A DNA stretch of 64,000 nt, taken from the NCBI RefSeq assembly GCF_017562075.2, contig NC_054082.1:60680906-60744905 (forward strand), read 5' to 3'. The notes below the pieces were generated by a model. It was given only the letters and a program-made list of their open reading frames with translations. It was not told where the DNA came from and made no database searches. This document shows positions 1 through 10,999 of this stretch, piece by piece. Source of the stretch: Anopheles merus (lineage: Eukaryota > Arthropoda > Insecta > Diptera > Culicidae). Positions within the stretch are counted from its first letter, which is position 1. The number at the start of each line of letters is the position of its first letter. The translations under genes were made by a program, and so were the position numbers.

Positions 1-699
1 TAAAGCATTTGAGGACGCTTCCACGCTATTGTTCGAGGTAAATCCAAACCATGAAGAAATGCTCGTAAAATTTATAAGAACCAGACTGACAGGTAACGCT
101 AGAATAGGGTTATCTAGCAACATAACGACTTTTAATGAATTAATCAGTGATATCAAGAGAAGATGTGAAAAAAACAACACCTGGTAAAGTAATATCAAAA
201 CTAAAATCCATAAAAACAAGGGATGCACAATCAACTTGCAATGAGGTCGAACTGCTTTCAGAAAAAACGAAAGGTAATTTATCTCAAACAAGGAATTCCA
301 GAAAACATAGCTAACAATATGGCAATTAAAACAGGTATCGACACACTTAAAGAAAATGTAGCAAACTCTGAAACTAAAATACTGTTGAAGGCAGGTACTT
401 TTGCGACAATAATCGATGCAACACAGAAAGTAATGGAGAATGAAAGTGAAGAAACAAACAGAACTACTAATGTCTTTAACATAAATACACAACGCTACAG
501 TAGAAACTATCCTAGAAACCAAGGAAACCATGGTAGGAACAATCATAACAACTGTGGTCTAAATACAAACCAACCATACCGAAACTACTATAATAACAGA
601 AATAATAACAACTTCAACAATCGAAATAACAACAATAACAGCTACAACAACAACCAGCGAAACAATATTCGCTATAACAACAGATTTATTCAGGGATAC
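1..699 (+). pseudogene. gypsy (412/mdg1-like) gag fragment, copy 1 of composite
   Basis: Remnant of a Ty3/gypsy capsid-nucleocapsid gene, cut by the window edge. It matches 6098-6796 base for base apart from a few substitutions (constant offset 6097). Reading starts in a capsid-like stretch (FEDASTLLFEVNPNHEE). A frame disruption lies near 170-186, after a run of A, and the frame reopens at about 223. The C-terminal half is extremely rich in Asn, Arg and Tyr and shows no CCHC knuckle, like the more intact minus-strand copy at 46171-47031. The gag stops abruptly at 700 where a BEL LTR begins, so the last residues of the open frame up to 762 are LTR-encoded, not gag. Confidence 0.8.
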
Positions 700-1009
700 T
701 GTTGCGAAGCAACCGATTCTTTCTACCCAGAGATCAACAAAACGTTTTTCAGCCGAAATTAGAAACGTGTATAATTTATTTATATTTCGCAAGGTGGCGC
801 TAAAAAATCGCGTGCGTATGCTCGGGTGCGCGAAGGAATCTGCTCGTCATCCTGCTGCGCCGGTCATTCCCCCTTAGGGCTTCGGTTCGTGCCGTCGCTG
901 GTCGGTTTTCGATAAACCGATTGATTTCGAAGCGACCGGCAGCGCCCCCTATCGCGTGACCCGTGCAAGGAGGCTTTTGCATCCGAATTGACGGTTGACG
1001 GCGTCAACA
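700..1009 (-). repeat. BEL-1 3' LTR, copy 1
   Basis: 310-bp LTR of a BEL/Pao element lying on the minus strand. In element orientation it begins TGTTGACG and ends GCAACA. A polypurine tract (ACTGGGGGCCAG on the minus strand) sits directly upstream, as expected for a 3' LTR. The same LTR occurs at 3065-3374 and 6797-7106. Confidence 0.75.
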
Positions 1010-1041
1010 CTGGCCCCCAGTGTTTGTAAACATTGCAAACA

Positions 1042-2675
1042 CTTTCATGCGGATATGTCAATTACTGCTATCTTGACAGCCGGCCTTTCGATTATTTTTC
1101 CGGATGCCGTTTGCACGTGTACTCGTCTGACCGCGCCGTCTCTCGATGCGATGGCTCGAACTTCGCGTCCCTTTGGCTAGCATCCGCGCGGGAGTGTTTC
1201 GTCGACGATTAGCACCACGTCGCCCACCGTAATAGGTTTCACGGTGTCAAACCACTTGGTCCGCTTGGTAAGAGTGGGCAGGTAGCACGACACCCACTTT
1301 CGCCAGAAGATATCGGCGTACACCTGCGATGTCTTCCAGGTGTTTTTCATAGACTCGGCCGACACATCGTAGCTGGTTATCGGCTTGGCCCCGCACGAGG
1401 ATCCGAGAAGGAAGTGGTTTGGCGTAAGTGGGAAGTCCTCTTCACGATCAACCGGAACATCTGTAAGAGGACGAGAATTGATGATAAATTCCACTTCCAT
1501 CAACCAACTTTTGAACACCGCATCTGATGGATGTTTGGTAAACTAAATGTTTGCCAATGTTTTCTTCACCGATTGTACGAGCCGCTCCCAGGCACCTCCA
1601 AAATGCGGTGCTCCTGGCAGATTGAAGGTCCACTTTACGCTAGTAAGGTTCAGCTCCTCGACGATCTTACTCATGTTTATATCATTTAGCCCTTCCTGGA
1701 GTTCCCGATTGACGCCGACGAAGTTGGTACCCCGGTCAGATACTATTTCGGTATTTGGTGTTCCTCGGCGAGCTATGAAGTTGCGGAGGGCGAGGATGCA
1801 GGAACTAGTGGACAGTGTATGCGCGACTTCAATGTGTATCGCCCGCACCACCAGACAGGTAAAGAGAACTCCCCACCTTTTCTCCGTTTTCCTACTGTTT
1901 ACTACTGTGAACGGTCCAAAATAGTCCACTTCGGTAAAGGTAAATGGTCTAGTGCAGGGCGACAAGCGGCATTCCGGTAGTTCTCTCATCATCGGTACAT
2001 TCGGTTTCGCTTTTTTTATTCGGCATAGCTGGCACCTAGCCCGTACTCGACCACACGCTGCTCTTAGTGCGGGAATATCGTACCGTTGGCGAACTTCATT
2101 TATTAGGACAAGGTGGTTCGTGTATCGATATTTTCGGTGGTAGAAATCGATGATCAGGTCCGTGACGAAATTAGCTTTGGGCAGGATCACCAGACGTTTT
2201 GTATCTTCGCTAATGAATGAGCACGCGTCGATTCTACCTTTGACCCTAAGGACACCATCTCGATCCATGTAGGGGCTCGGCGCAGGCTTCTTTTGCGCAG
2301 CGGACTAGAGCGATGAACGAAAGGTGTGGGCTCGGCGTTGTCTCTGGCTTTATGAAGGATGCGATATTCTTCCGGATACACCATCTGTTGCACCTCTTGC
2401 AATATACTTCTCTCCGCCTGCTGCAGTTCTGCGATGCTTAGGGGACCGAACGATCGTCCATCCTTTTGTCTTTTGGACACCTTGCAGTTGTTGATGAAAC
2501 GCCACACGTATCCCATAGCGTTTTTTAGTTTTAGCCATCGCGAGAATCGTTCCGCTTCGAACACCGGCACCTTGACGACATGATTGCAAACAGTTTTTCG
2601 AATCTCTTCGTTTGTTGTTCGCTTGCTCATGGTCAGTTTAGGCCATTCCGATTCAGGTTGGCTAAGAAAGGATGG
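1042..2675 (-). pseudogene. BEL-1 pol 3' part (integrase and DUF5641 tail), copy 1
   Basis: Minus-strand end of a BEL/Pao polyprotein. From 2675 downward it holds the linker after RNase H, an integrase core (1543-2268) with motifs such as SDRGTNFVG and FGGAWERLVQ, and the C-terminal DUF5641-like region (1177-1518, INSRPLTD). Lesions seen are a frame change near 2270, a stop between the integrase core and the tail (shared by all three copies) and a private stop at about 1176 where copies 2 and 3 encode Trp. At 2675 the sequence jumps back into gypsy gag. Non-functional. Confidence 0.85.
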
Positions 2676-3064
2676 CTAACAATATGGCAATTAAAACAGG
2701 TATCGACACACTTAAAGAAAATGTAGCAAACTCTGAAACTAAAATACTGTTGAAGGCAGGTACTTTTGCGACAATAACCGATGCAACACAGAAAGTAATG
2801 GAGAATGAAAGTGAAGAAACAAACAGAACTACTAATGTCTTTAACATAAATACACAACGCTACAGTAGAAACTATCCTAGAAACCAAGGAAACCATGGTA
2901 GGAACAATCATAACAACTGTGGTCTAAATACAAACCAACCATACCGAAACTACTATAATAACAGAAATAATAACAACTTCAACAATCGAAATAACAACAA
3001 TAACAGCTACAACAACAACCAGCGAAACAATATTCGCTATAACAACAGATTTATTCAGGGATAC
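2676..3064 (+). pseudogene. gypsy gag fragment, copy 2
   Basis: Internal and C-terminal part of the same Asn-rich gag, equivalent to 311-699. It starts at the duplication join with NNMAIKTGIDT and ends where the BEL LTR begins. No start of its own is expected. Confidence 0.8.
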
Positions 3065-3374
3065 TGTTGCGAAGCAACCGATTCTTTCTACCCAGAGATC
3101 AACAAAACGTTTTTCAGCCGAAATTAGAAACGTGTATAATTTATTTATATTTCGCAAGGTGGCGCTAAAAAATCGCGTGCGTATGCTCGGGTGCGCGAAG
3201 GAATCTGCTCGTCATCCTGCTGCGCCGGTCATTCCCCCTTAGGGCTTCGGTTCGTGCCGTCGCTGGTCGGTTTTCGATAAACCGATTGATTTCGAAGCGA
3301 CCGGCAGCGCCCCCTATCGCGTGACCCGTGCAAGGAGGCTTTTGCATCCGAATTGACGGTTGACGGCGTCAACA
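3065..3374 (-). repeat. BEL-1 3' LTR, copy 2
   Basis: Same 310-bp LTR as at 700-1009 (offset 2365), with the same gag/LTR junction on the left and the same polypurine tract on the right. Confidence 0.75.
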
Positions 3375-3409
3375 CTGGCCCCCAGTGTTTGTAAACATTG
3401 CAAACACTT

Positions 3410-4271
3410 TCATGCGGATATGTCAATTACTGCTATCTTGACAGCCGGCCTTTCGATTATTTTTCCGGATGCCGTTTGCACGTGTACTCGTCTGACCGCG
3501 CCGTCTCTCGATGCGATGGCTCGAACTACGCGTCCCTTTGGCCAGCATCCGCGCGGGAGTGTTTCGTCGACGATTAGCACCACGTCGCCCACCGTAATAG
3601 GTTTCACGGTGTCAAACCACTTGGTCCGCTTGGTAAGAGTGGGCAGGTAGCACGACACCCACTTTCGCCAGAAGATATCGGCGTACACCTGCGATGTCTT
3701 CCAGGTGTTTTTCATAGACTCGGCCGACACATCGTAGCTGGTTATCGGCTTGGCCCCGCACGAGGATCCGAGAAGGAAGTGGTTTGGCGTAAGTGGGAAG
3801 TCCTCTTCACGATCAACCGGAACATCTGTAAGAGGACGAGAATTGATGATAAATTCCACTTCCATCAACCAACTTTTGAACACCGCATCTGATGGATGTT
3901 TGGTAAACTAAATGTTTGCCAATGTTTTCTTCACCGATTGTACGAGCCGCTCCCAGGCACCTCCAAAATGCGGTGCTCCTGGCGGATTGAAGGTCCACTT
4001 TACGCTAGTAAGGTTCAGTTCCTCGACGATCTTACTCATGTTTATATCATTTAGCCCTTCCTGGAGTTCCCGATTGGCGCCGACGAAGTTGGTACCCCGG
4101 TCAGATACTATTTCGGTATTTGGTGTTCCTCGGCGAGCTATGAAGTTGCGGAGGGCGAGGATGCAGGAACTAGTGGACAGTGTATGCGCGACTTCAATGT
4201 GTATCGCCCGCACCACCAGACAGGTAAAGAGAACTCCCCACCTTTTCTCCGTTTTCCTACTGTTTACTACT
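3410..4271 (-). pseudogene. BEL-1 integrase and DUF5641 tail, copy 2
   Basis: Minus-strand BEL pol end. The DUF5641-like tail (3410-3883) is open for 157 residues, without the private stop of copy 1. The partial integrase core (3908-4271) is truncated at 4271, after the RAIHIEVAH segment, by the join to an unrelated gypsy element. The stop between core and tail is the same as in the other copies. Confidence 0.8.
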
Positions 4272-5456
4272 CTTAATAAATACCCTACGACAAAAACTTG
4301 AAGCTGGTTCTGTTTAAAGATTTATCCTCCTTAGATGGTTTGATATATCGTCAGTCTTCCACAAATCATCTTCAACTATATGTGCCACGAGAAATGGTAG
4401 ACAATATTATCTGACACAATCACGAAATGATTGGTCATCTTGCCATCAGCAAAACTTGCATAACCATTAGCCAACACCATTGGTTCCCTCATATGAAACC
4501 AAGAGTTGAGAACTTCATTAAAAATTGTTTAAAATGCATCGTCTATTCAGCACCTCCAAGAACTAACAACCGAAATATGTACAGTATTCCAAAGACACCC
4601 GTACCATTCGACACGTTGCGTATTGATCATTTAGGACCCCTACCCAACATAACATCTCGCAAGAAATATATATTGGTTGTCATAGACACCTTCACCAAAT
4701 TTACAAAACTATACGCTACCGCTATCACTTATACTAATGAAGTATGTGAAGCTCTCACTTAATATAGGTCATATTATAGCAGACCGAAGTGACCGAATTA
4801 TAAGTGACCGTGCAACATGCTTTACTTCAACCGCATTCAAAGAAATTGTTGATTCTAATGATATCACTCATGTTCTTAATGCAACCGGTTCCCCTCAAGC
4901 GAACGGGCAGGTGGAACGTGTTAATCGTGTACTTCGCCCCATTTTAAGCAAATTTTGCAATTCTTCTGACCATTCTGATTGGAGTTCGCATTTGAGATCC
5001 GCTGAACATGCCCTCAACAATACGGTCCATAGTTCCACAAATTTTCTTCCTTCGATTCTTCTTTTCGGCATTGAGCAACGAGGCCAGATCTTAGACGAAT
5101 TATATGAATTTCTTAATGATAAGCATGTTACAACAAACCGTGACTTAAACCTTCTTCGTTCTGAAGCATTATCTAACATTGAATATTCACAATATCGAAA
5201 CGAACAATACGTAGCCAATCGAACCAAGCCAGCCCCTAATTTCTCTGAAGGAGATCTGGTAGCTATCAAATACACAGATTCCACTAATGCAAATAAGAAA
5301 CTCGTCTGCAAGTTCCGCGGCCCTTATGTAGTTCACAAAGTACTTCCCCACGACCATTATGTAATTAGAGATGTTGATGGATTTCAGATTACGCAGATGC
5401 CTTATGACGGAGTTTTAGAGGTAGATAAACTTAGGAAATGGTCTAATAACATATAA
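4272..5456 (+). pseudogene. gypsy (CsRn1-like) integrase
   Basis: C-terminal pol of a Ty3/gypsy element. An HHCC zinc-binding region lies at about 4421-4540 (HEMIGHL, CLKC). The catalytic Asp residues are in RIDHLGP (about 4620) and ISDRATCF (about 4800), and the catalytic Glu is in QVERVNR (about 4912). A GPY-type module follows at about 5310-5340 (FRGPYVVHKV). There is a stop before HNHEMIGHL and a frame change near 4740-4760, between the first and second Asp. It is followed by about 80 bases and then an LTR, the usual gypsy order. Assignment to the CsRn1 branch rests on integrase style and LTR start, and is tentative. Confidence 0.75.
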
Positions 5457-5535
5457 CATGATGTATTACTAGACAGCATCGTATTGCTTAAATTAGAATA
5501 GAATTGAGGTCAATCCTAGGTCAGGATAGCCGAGC

Positions 5536-5739
5536 TGTAATATTTTAGACATATGACCACGATGCGGCCACTGTGCTTCGTGTGTCAAATTTGATCATGA
5601 CCGCTGCCATGATCAATGTGTGCGCGGCAATGAACAATAAACGTCATTCATTTACGGATTGTCGTACCGGCAACATCTTCAGTCTTCTTCTGTGTCGGTT
5701 TATTTCTTCTGCCTTCGGATTGTGCTCAGTTTAAGTTCA
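5536..5739 (+). repeat. probable 3' LTR of the CsRn1-like element
   Basis: Begins TGTAATATTTTAG directly after a purine-containing tract (GTCAGGATAGCCGAGC), carries AATAAA at 5636-5641, and may end near the CA at 5738-5739. No primer-binding site follows, consistent with a 3' LTR abutting another element. The right boundary is uncertain. Confidence 0.5.
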
Positions 5740-5849
5740 TCGGTTAATTGAATTAATAGAAATTAATTCGAATCATTACAAAATATACTTTTAACAAACT
5801 ATTAGAATTAAGCAAAATTTCTAATGCACTAATACAAAATATAATTGCT

Positions 5850-6796
5850 ATGAGTACATCAAAACCCAATGACGACTCGCGTAAAAAGTCATCTGATTTT
5901 TCTAGAAATAGCGCAAAGGATAAAAATATCAATTTTAACACTGTTAACAACCAGTACATTATCATTTAAACTCTTAGCTCAGATCATATTTGTCTTACTG
6001 AAGCTGCACAAAAAAAAAAATTAAAATAGCTAATTTTGATATTAAAACAGCCACAGGTCTTGTACCCACATATGACGGGTCACCGTCTCGATATCTTTAA
6101 AGCATTTGAGGACGCTTCCACGCTATTGTTCGAGGTAAATCCAAACCATGAAGAAATGCTCGTAAAATTTATAAGAACCAGACTGACAGGTAACGCTAGA
6201 ATAGGGTTATCTAGCAACATAACGACTTTTAATGAATTAATCAGTGATATCAAGAGAAGATGTGAAAAAAACAACACCTGGTAAAGTAATATCAAAACTA
6301 AAATCCATAAAAACAAGGGATGCACAATCAACTTGCAATGAGGTCGAACTGCTTTCAGAAAAAACGAAAGGTAGTTTATCTCAAACAAGGAATTCCAGAA
6401 AACATAGCTAACAATATGGCAATTAAAACAGGTATCGACACACTTAAAGAAAATGTAGCAAACTCTGAAACTAAAATACTGTTGAAGGCAGGTACTTTTG
6501 CGACAATAACCGATGCAACACAGAAAGTAATGGAGAATGAAAGTGAAGAAACAAACAGAACTACTAATGTCTTTAACATAAATACACAACGCTACAGTAG
6601 AAACTATCCTAGAAACCAAGGAAACCATGGTAGGAACAATCATAACAACTGTGGTCTAAATACAAACCAACCATACCGAAACTACTATAATAACAGAAAT
6701 AATAACAACTTCAACAATCGAAATAACAACAATAACAGCTACAACAACAACCAGCGAAACAATATTCGCTATAACAACAGATTTATTCAGGGATAC
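5850..6796 (+). pseudogene. gypsy (412/mdg1-like) gag, copy 3, with natural N-terminus
   Basis: Longest plus-strand copy of the Asn-rich gag. An ATG at 5850 opens MSTSKPNDDSRKK, followed by an in-frame stop (TAA at about 5967) and another near 6027. The capsid-like part resumes in the same frame (6036-6284) and then breaks after an A-run. The Asn/Arg-rich half occupies 6320-6796. Leader bases 5740-5849 are AT-rich. The BEL LTR starts at 6797 inside the codons for FIQGY; the intact minus-strand copy continues past this point, showing that BEL-1 inserted into gag. Confidence 0.8.
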
Positions 6797-7106
6797 TGTT
6801 GCGAAGCAACCGATTCTTTCTACCCAGAGATCAACAAAACGTTTTTCAGCCGAAATTAGAAACGTGTATAATTTATTTATATTTCGCAAGGTGGCGCTAA
6901 AAAATCGCGTGCGTATGCTCGGGTGCGCGAAGGAATCTGCTCGTCATCCTGCTGCGCCGGTCATTCCCCCTTAGGGCTTCGGTTCGTGCCGTCGCTGGTC
7001 GGTTTTCGATAAACCGATTGATTTCGAAGCGACCGGCAGCGCCCCCTATCGCGTGACCCGTGCAAGGAGGCTTTTGCATCCGAATTGACGGTTGACGGCG
7101 TCAACA
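6797..7106 (-). repeat. BEL-1 3' LTR, copy 3
   Basis: 310 bp, TGTTGACG to GCAACA in element orientation. The left neighbour is gypsy gag. The five bases before it (GATAC) would be one half of a target duplication, but the other end of the element is missing, so this cannot be checked. Confidence 0.75.
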
Positions 7107-7141
7107 CTGGCCCCCAGTGTTTGTAAACATTGCAAACACTT

Positions 7142-7615
7142 TCATGCGGATATGTCAATTACTGCTATCTTGACAGCCGGCCTTTCGATTATTTTTCCGG
7201 ATGCCGTTTGCACGTGTACTCGTCTGACCGCGCCGTCTCTCGATGCGATGGCTCGAACTTCGCGTCCCTTTGGCCAGCATCCGCGCGGGAGTGTTTCGTC
7301 GACGATTAGCACCACGTCGCCCACCGTAATAGGTTTCACGGTGTCAAACCACTTGGTCCGCTTGGTAAGAGTGGGCAGGTAGCACGACACCCACTTTCGC
7401 CAGAAGATATCGGCGTACACCTGCGATGTCTTCCAGGTGTTTTTCATAGACTCGGCCGACACATCGTAGCTGGTTATCGGCTTGGCCCCGCACGAGGATC
7501 CGAGAAGGAAGTGGTTTGGCGTAAGTGGGAAGTCCTCTTCACGATCAACCGGAACATCTGTAAGAGGACGAGAATTGATGATAAATTCCACTTCCATCAA
7601 CCAACTTTTGAACAC
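7142..7615 (-). pseudogene. BEL-1 pol C-terminal region (DUF5641-like)
   Basis: 157-residue open segment with INSRPLTD, TPNHFLLG, and a chromo-like barrel segment (VGDVVLIVDE, GRVVRAI-type), which in BEL/Pao elements follows the integrase core. It is separated from the core by one in-frame stop just upstream (about 7632-7640) that all three copies share, so the stop predates the duplication. Confidence 0.8.
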
Positions 7616-7639
7616 CGCATCTGATGGATGTTTGGTAAA

Positions 7640-8365
7640 CTAAATGTTTGCCAATGTTTTCTTCACCGATTGTACGAGCCGCTCCCAGGCACCTCCAAAA
7701 TGCGGTGCTCCTGGCGGATTGGAGGTCCACTTTACGCTAGTAAGGTTCAGTTCCTCGACGATCTTACTCATGTTTATATCATTTAGCCCTTCCTGGAGTT
7801 CCCGATTGGCGCCGACGAAGTTGGTACCCCGGTCAGATACTATTTCGGTATTTGGTGTTCCTCGGCGAGCTATGAAGTTGCGGAGGGCGAGGATGCAGGA
7901 ACTAGTGGACAGTGTATGCGCGACTTCAATGTGTATCGCCCGCACCACCAGACAGGTAAAGAGAACTCCCCACCTTTTCTCCGTTTTCCTACTGTTTACT
8001 ACTGTGAACGGTCCAAAATAGTCCACTTCGGTAAAGGTAAATGGTCTAGTGCAGGGCGACAAGCGGCATTCCGGTAGTTCTCTCATCATCGGTACATTCG
8101 GTTTCGCTTTTTTTATTCGGCATAGCTGGCACCTAGCCCGTACTCGACCACACGCTGCTCTTAGTGCGGGAATATCGTACCGTTGGCGAACTTCATTTAT
8201 TAGGACAAGGTGGTTCGTGTATCGATATTTTCGGTGGTAGAAATCGATGATCAGGTCCGTGACGAAATTAGCTTTGGGCAGGATCACCGGACGTTTTGTA
8301 TCTTCGCTAATGAATGAGCACGCGTCGATTCTACCTTTGACCCTAAGGACACCATCTCGATCCAT
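7640..8365 (-). pseudogene. BEL-1 integrase core
   Basis: 241 residues. An N-terminal zinc-binding segment (CQLCRIKKAKP) is followed by the catalytic core: first Asp in FTEVDYFGPF, second Asp in IVSDRGTNFVG, Glu in GGAWERLVQS. It catalyses insertion of element cDNA. Its apparent start (MDRDGVLRVKGRIDA) is only where the frame reopens: the upstream coding continues in another frame, with a frame change at about 8365-8380. Confidence 0.85.
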
Positions 8366-9075
8366 GTAGGGGCTCGGCGCAGGCTTCTTTTGCGCAGCGG
8401 ACTAGAGCGATGAACGAAAGGTGTGGGCTCGGCGTTGTCTCTGGCTTTATGAAGGATGCGATATTCTTCCGGATACACCATCTGTTGCACCTCTTGCAAT
8501 ATACTTCTCTCCGCCTGCTGCAGTTCTGCGATGCTTAGGGGACCGAACGATCGTCCATCCTTTTGTCTTTTGGACACCTTGCAGTTGTTGATGAAACGCC
8601 ACACGTATCCCATAGCGTTTTTTAGTTTTAGCCATCGCGAGAATCGTTCCGCTTCGAACACCGGCACCTTGACGACATGATTGCAAACAGTTTTTCGAAT
8701 CTCTTCGTTTGTTGTTCGCTTGCTCATGGTCAGTTTAGGCCATTCCGATTCAGGTTGGCTAAGAAAGGATGGTACTGTAAACCAGTCGCTGCTTGTGAGA
8801 TGGTGGTCAAGTTTTGACCATGTGGTCCCTTCATCCGCGACGTTGTATTTCGTGGGCACCCAGCGCCATTCGTGGGAATCTGTAGCTTCTAGTATTGCGC
8901 CAGTTCGATGTGCCACGAACGTACTGTATTTTCTATGGTCCGAATTGATCCAAAGGATAACATCCTTCGAGTCGGTCCAGAAGAACCGTTCCGAAATCTT
9001 CTCTCGATGGGCATCGGCTATACTTTTCGCAAGTTTTGTACCCAGTACAGCGGCTTGTAGTTCGAGGCGAGGCAC
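8284..9075 (-). pseudogene. BEL-1 RNase H and linker
   Basis: RNase H-like segment with LELQAAVLGTKLA, the Asp of FFWTDSKDVILWI and a distal VADEGTTW, followed by the long linker typical of BEL pol. The frame changes at about 9080-9090 relative to the RT segment and again near 8370 relative to the integrase, so the polyprotein cannot be made from this copy. Copy 1 repeats bases 8284-8772 at 2187-2675. Confidence 0.8.
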
Positions 9076-10144
9076 TGATAGATACTTTAACGGCGCTACG
9101 CGGGTCTTGGCTGCCCACGAGAGTTATCTCTGCGTCGCTATCCCGATAGTAGCGAAAGTAGGCCACGGCAGTAAATCCGTCCTTTCCAGCATCTACAAAG
9201 ACGTGCAGCTGCAGTTTACACTTCTCCAGTGGTAGCGATAGTCGGTAACACCGCGGGATTCTAATTGCTTCTAGGTGAGGGAGGCAGCTGATCCATTCCA
9301 CCCACTTTCCTTGAAGATTTGTTGGGATGGGTTCATCCCATCCGGCTCCACTTCTCCATATCTCTTGAAGCAAGACCTTTAAGTAGAAAAGTAGACCGGC
9401 GATCAAACCTAATGGGTCGTAGATTCTCATCAATACTTGGAGGACTTCTCGTTTCGTAGGGACAGTCTTCCCTTGTAGAAGTTCCAAATCGTGAGCGGGA
9501 GCCCTAAACCGAAATGTATCCGCGTGGGTGTCCCACCACATTCCCAGGATCTTCTGCGCCACGGGTGTGGCACTAATGTCTAGATCTTTGTGTGTCTGGC
9601 CGCCTTTGTCTACACAGCTAAGGACTTCTCGATTGTTCGATAACCAGTTATGTAGCAGGAAACCTCCATCTTCATGTATTTCTGTTATCTGTCGTGCTAG
9701 TTGTTTTGCTTCGTCGACAGTTTCTGTACTAACGAGCAGGTCATCGACGTAGTGATCGCTCTTTACGGATTCTACTGCGCGTGGGTATAACGAAGCGTAT
9801 CTGTCCGCGTTCGTATTTTTTACAAACTGCGCGCAGCTCGGTGAACACGCTGCTCCAAACGTCATCCGCATCATTACGTATTCGTCGATTTCTTGATCGT
9901 CCCGCCAACGCCACAAAAACCGTTGACTGTTCTGGTCGTCTCGATTTATAGCAACCTGGTGGTACATCTCGCGTACATCGGCCGCTACTGGTTCTCGATA
10001 TTCTCTAAACCTCTGCAGCACTGACGGAAGAGGAGCTAAAAAATCTGGACCAGTTAACAGCATAGAATTTAAAGAAACCCCTCTAAACGTTGCTGCGGCA
10101 TCCCAGACTATGCGTACTTTGGCCGGCTTGTTGGGGTTTATCAC
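8933..10144 (-). pseudogene. BEL-1 reverse transcriptase
   Basis: RT core with the catalytic box YVDDLLVS (near residue 148), MTFGAACSP and the upstream RIVWDAAA motif, all characteristic of BEL/Pao. The true frame enters from upstream through a stop between 10144 and 10163; the Met used here is internal. After about 9090 the residues to the end of this frame are out of register, and RNase H continues in another frame. Confidence 0.88.
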
Positions 10145-10162
10145 GAGAAAAATAGGCAGGTA

Positions 10163-10441
10163 CTAAATTCTTGGGTGGGTAGCTGTTTTTTCGTCCTCCG
10201 ATAGTTGTCGAACGTAACCTTTCTCCAGGTAGCTCCATATTTTATCGTTCAAGGTTTCTCTAAGCCCCGTAGTTCGTTTCATCTGCCGTTCTAAACACTC
10301 CAACCTCTTTCGAACCATAGGTTTGTTGTTAGGTAGCTTGAGTCCTTCATGTCGCCACAGTAATCCTGTTTCATATCTACCGTCTATTCGTTTCGTTCTA
10401 GCGTGCAGAATCTCAATGGCCTGTTCATCCTGCTTCGACAT
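10163..10441 (-). pseudogene. BEL-1 segment upstream of RT
   Basis: 92 residues (ILHARTKRIDGRYETGLLW and onward), matching the connection between protease and RT in BEL/Pao pol. It ends at a stop (TAG) after ATHPRI, immediately before the RT core continues in the same element. Confidence 0.7.
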
Positions 10442-10447
10442 AAAGGT

Positions 10448-10999
10448 TTAAGTATCATTTGTTCGAACTTCTTCCAGAGCAAAACCTCCTTTCAACGCAG
10501 CTTCGATCCTTGCGTCAAGGTTTTGACATTCACACAATAGCAAACCATGAGTAGATACGGGATGTTGCTCGAAAGCGCTGCGCTCTTTACCGATATTACC
10601 TGAAACCACCCAACCAAGACGCGTTTTTGTTGCAGTAGGTTCATTAGCGTCTCCTTCCACCGTTCTTAGTGGTCTAGTCAAGTAATAGTTGTCGATTCCG
10701 ATCAGTAGTCGTGGCACAGCTGAAACATAAGACGATATCGGTAGCGAATAAAGGTGTTTATATTGATCCAATAACCTTTCTATTTGCAGCGATTGCGACG
10801 GCAAACCCAGTGAACGGACCGTTCGTACGGCTGGCATGATGAACTTTGTATCGCCGTCCCGCGTTCCAGAGATGGTAATGGCTGTTTCCACAGACTCTCT
10901 CTCCTCACGGGCTTGACCACCGGTCCAGCTTAGACACAGCGGCTTTGCTGATCCTTCGACGCCAAGCTCCTTCACCAGCCGGTGCTGGAAACACAACAT
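10448..10999 (-). pseudogene. BEL-1 protease region, 5'-truncated
   Basis: 183 residues resembling the aspartic-protease (DUF1758-like) part of BEL pol: LIGIDNYYLTRP and TKTRLGWVVSG are recognisable. The catalytic DSGS-type segment should lie farther upstream and is not present, so the element is truncated near 10999. It ends just before the next segment, with a stop and frame break between. Confidence 0.65.

Larger units (their letters stand above)
311..4271. repeat. direct tandem duplication, 2365-bp period
   Basis: Bases 311-2675 are followed at once by a second copy starting at 2676 (gag sequence CTAACAATATGG), and offset 2365 holds up to 4271. The join at 2675/2676 places BEL pol against the middle of gag with about 1 bp of shared sequence. 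Copy 2 ends at 4271, inside the BEL integrase, where a different gypsy integrase begins. Substitutions between copies are few, so the event is recent or an assembly artefact. Confidence 0.85.
6797..10999 (-). mobile_element. BEL-1: BEL/Pao LTR retrotransposon, 3' two-thirds
   Basis: Minus-strand element reading, from high to low coordinates: protease region, RT N-terminal segment, RT core, RNase H, integrase, DUF5641 tail, polypurine tract (7107-7118), 3' LTR (6797-7106). The 5' LTR and gag are absent; homology ends near 10999. It inserted in gypsy gag. At least two frameshifts and two stops make it inactive. Its 3' part is repeated at 700-2675 and 3065-4271. Confidence 0.85.

Noticed and set aside
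559..792. Membrane-protein-like frames opposite the Asn-rich gag (also at 2924-3157 and 6656-6889)
   Set aside because: AAC/AAT codons read backwards give Val/Ile-rich strings that mimic membrane helices. The gag frame explains the sequence.
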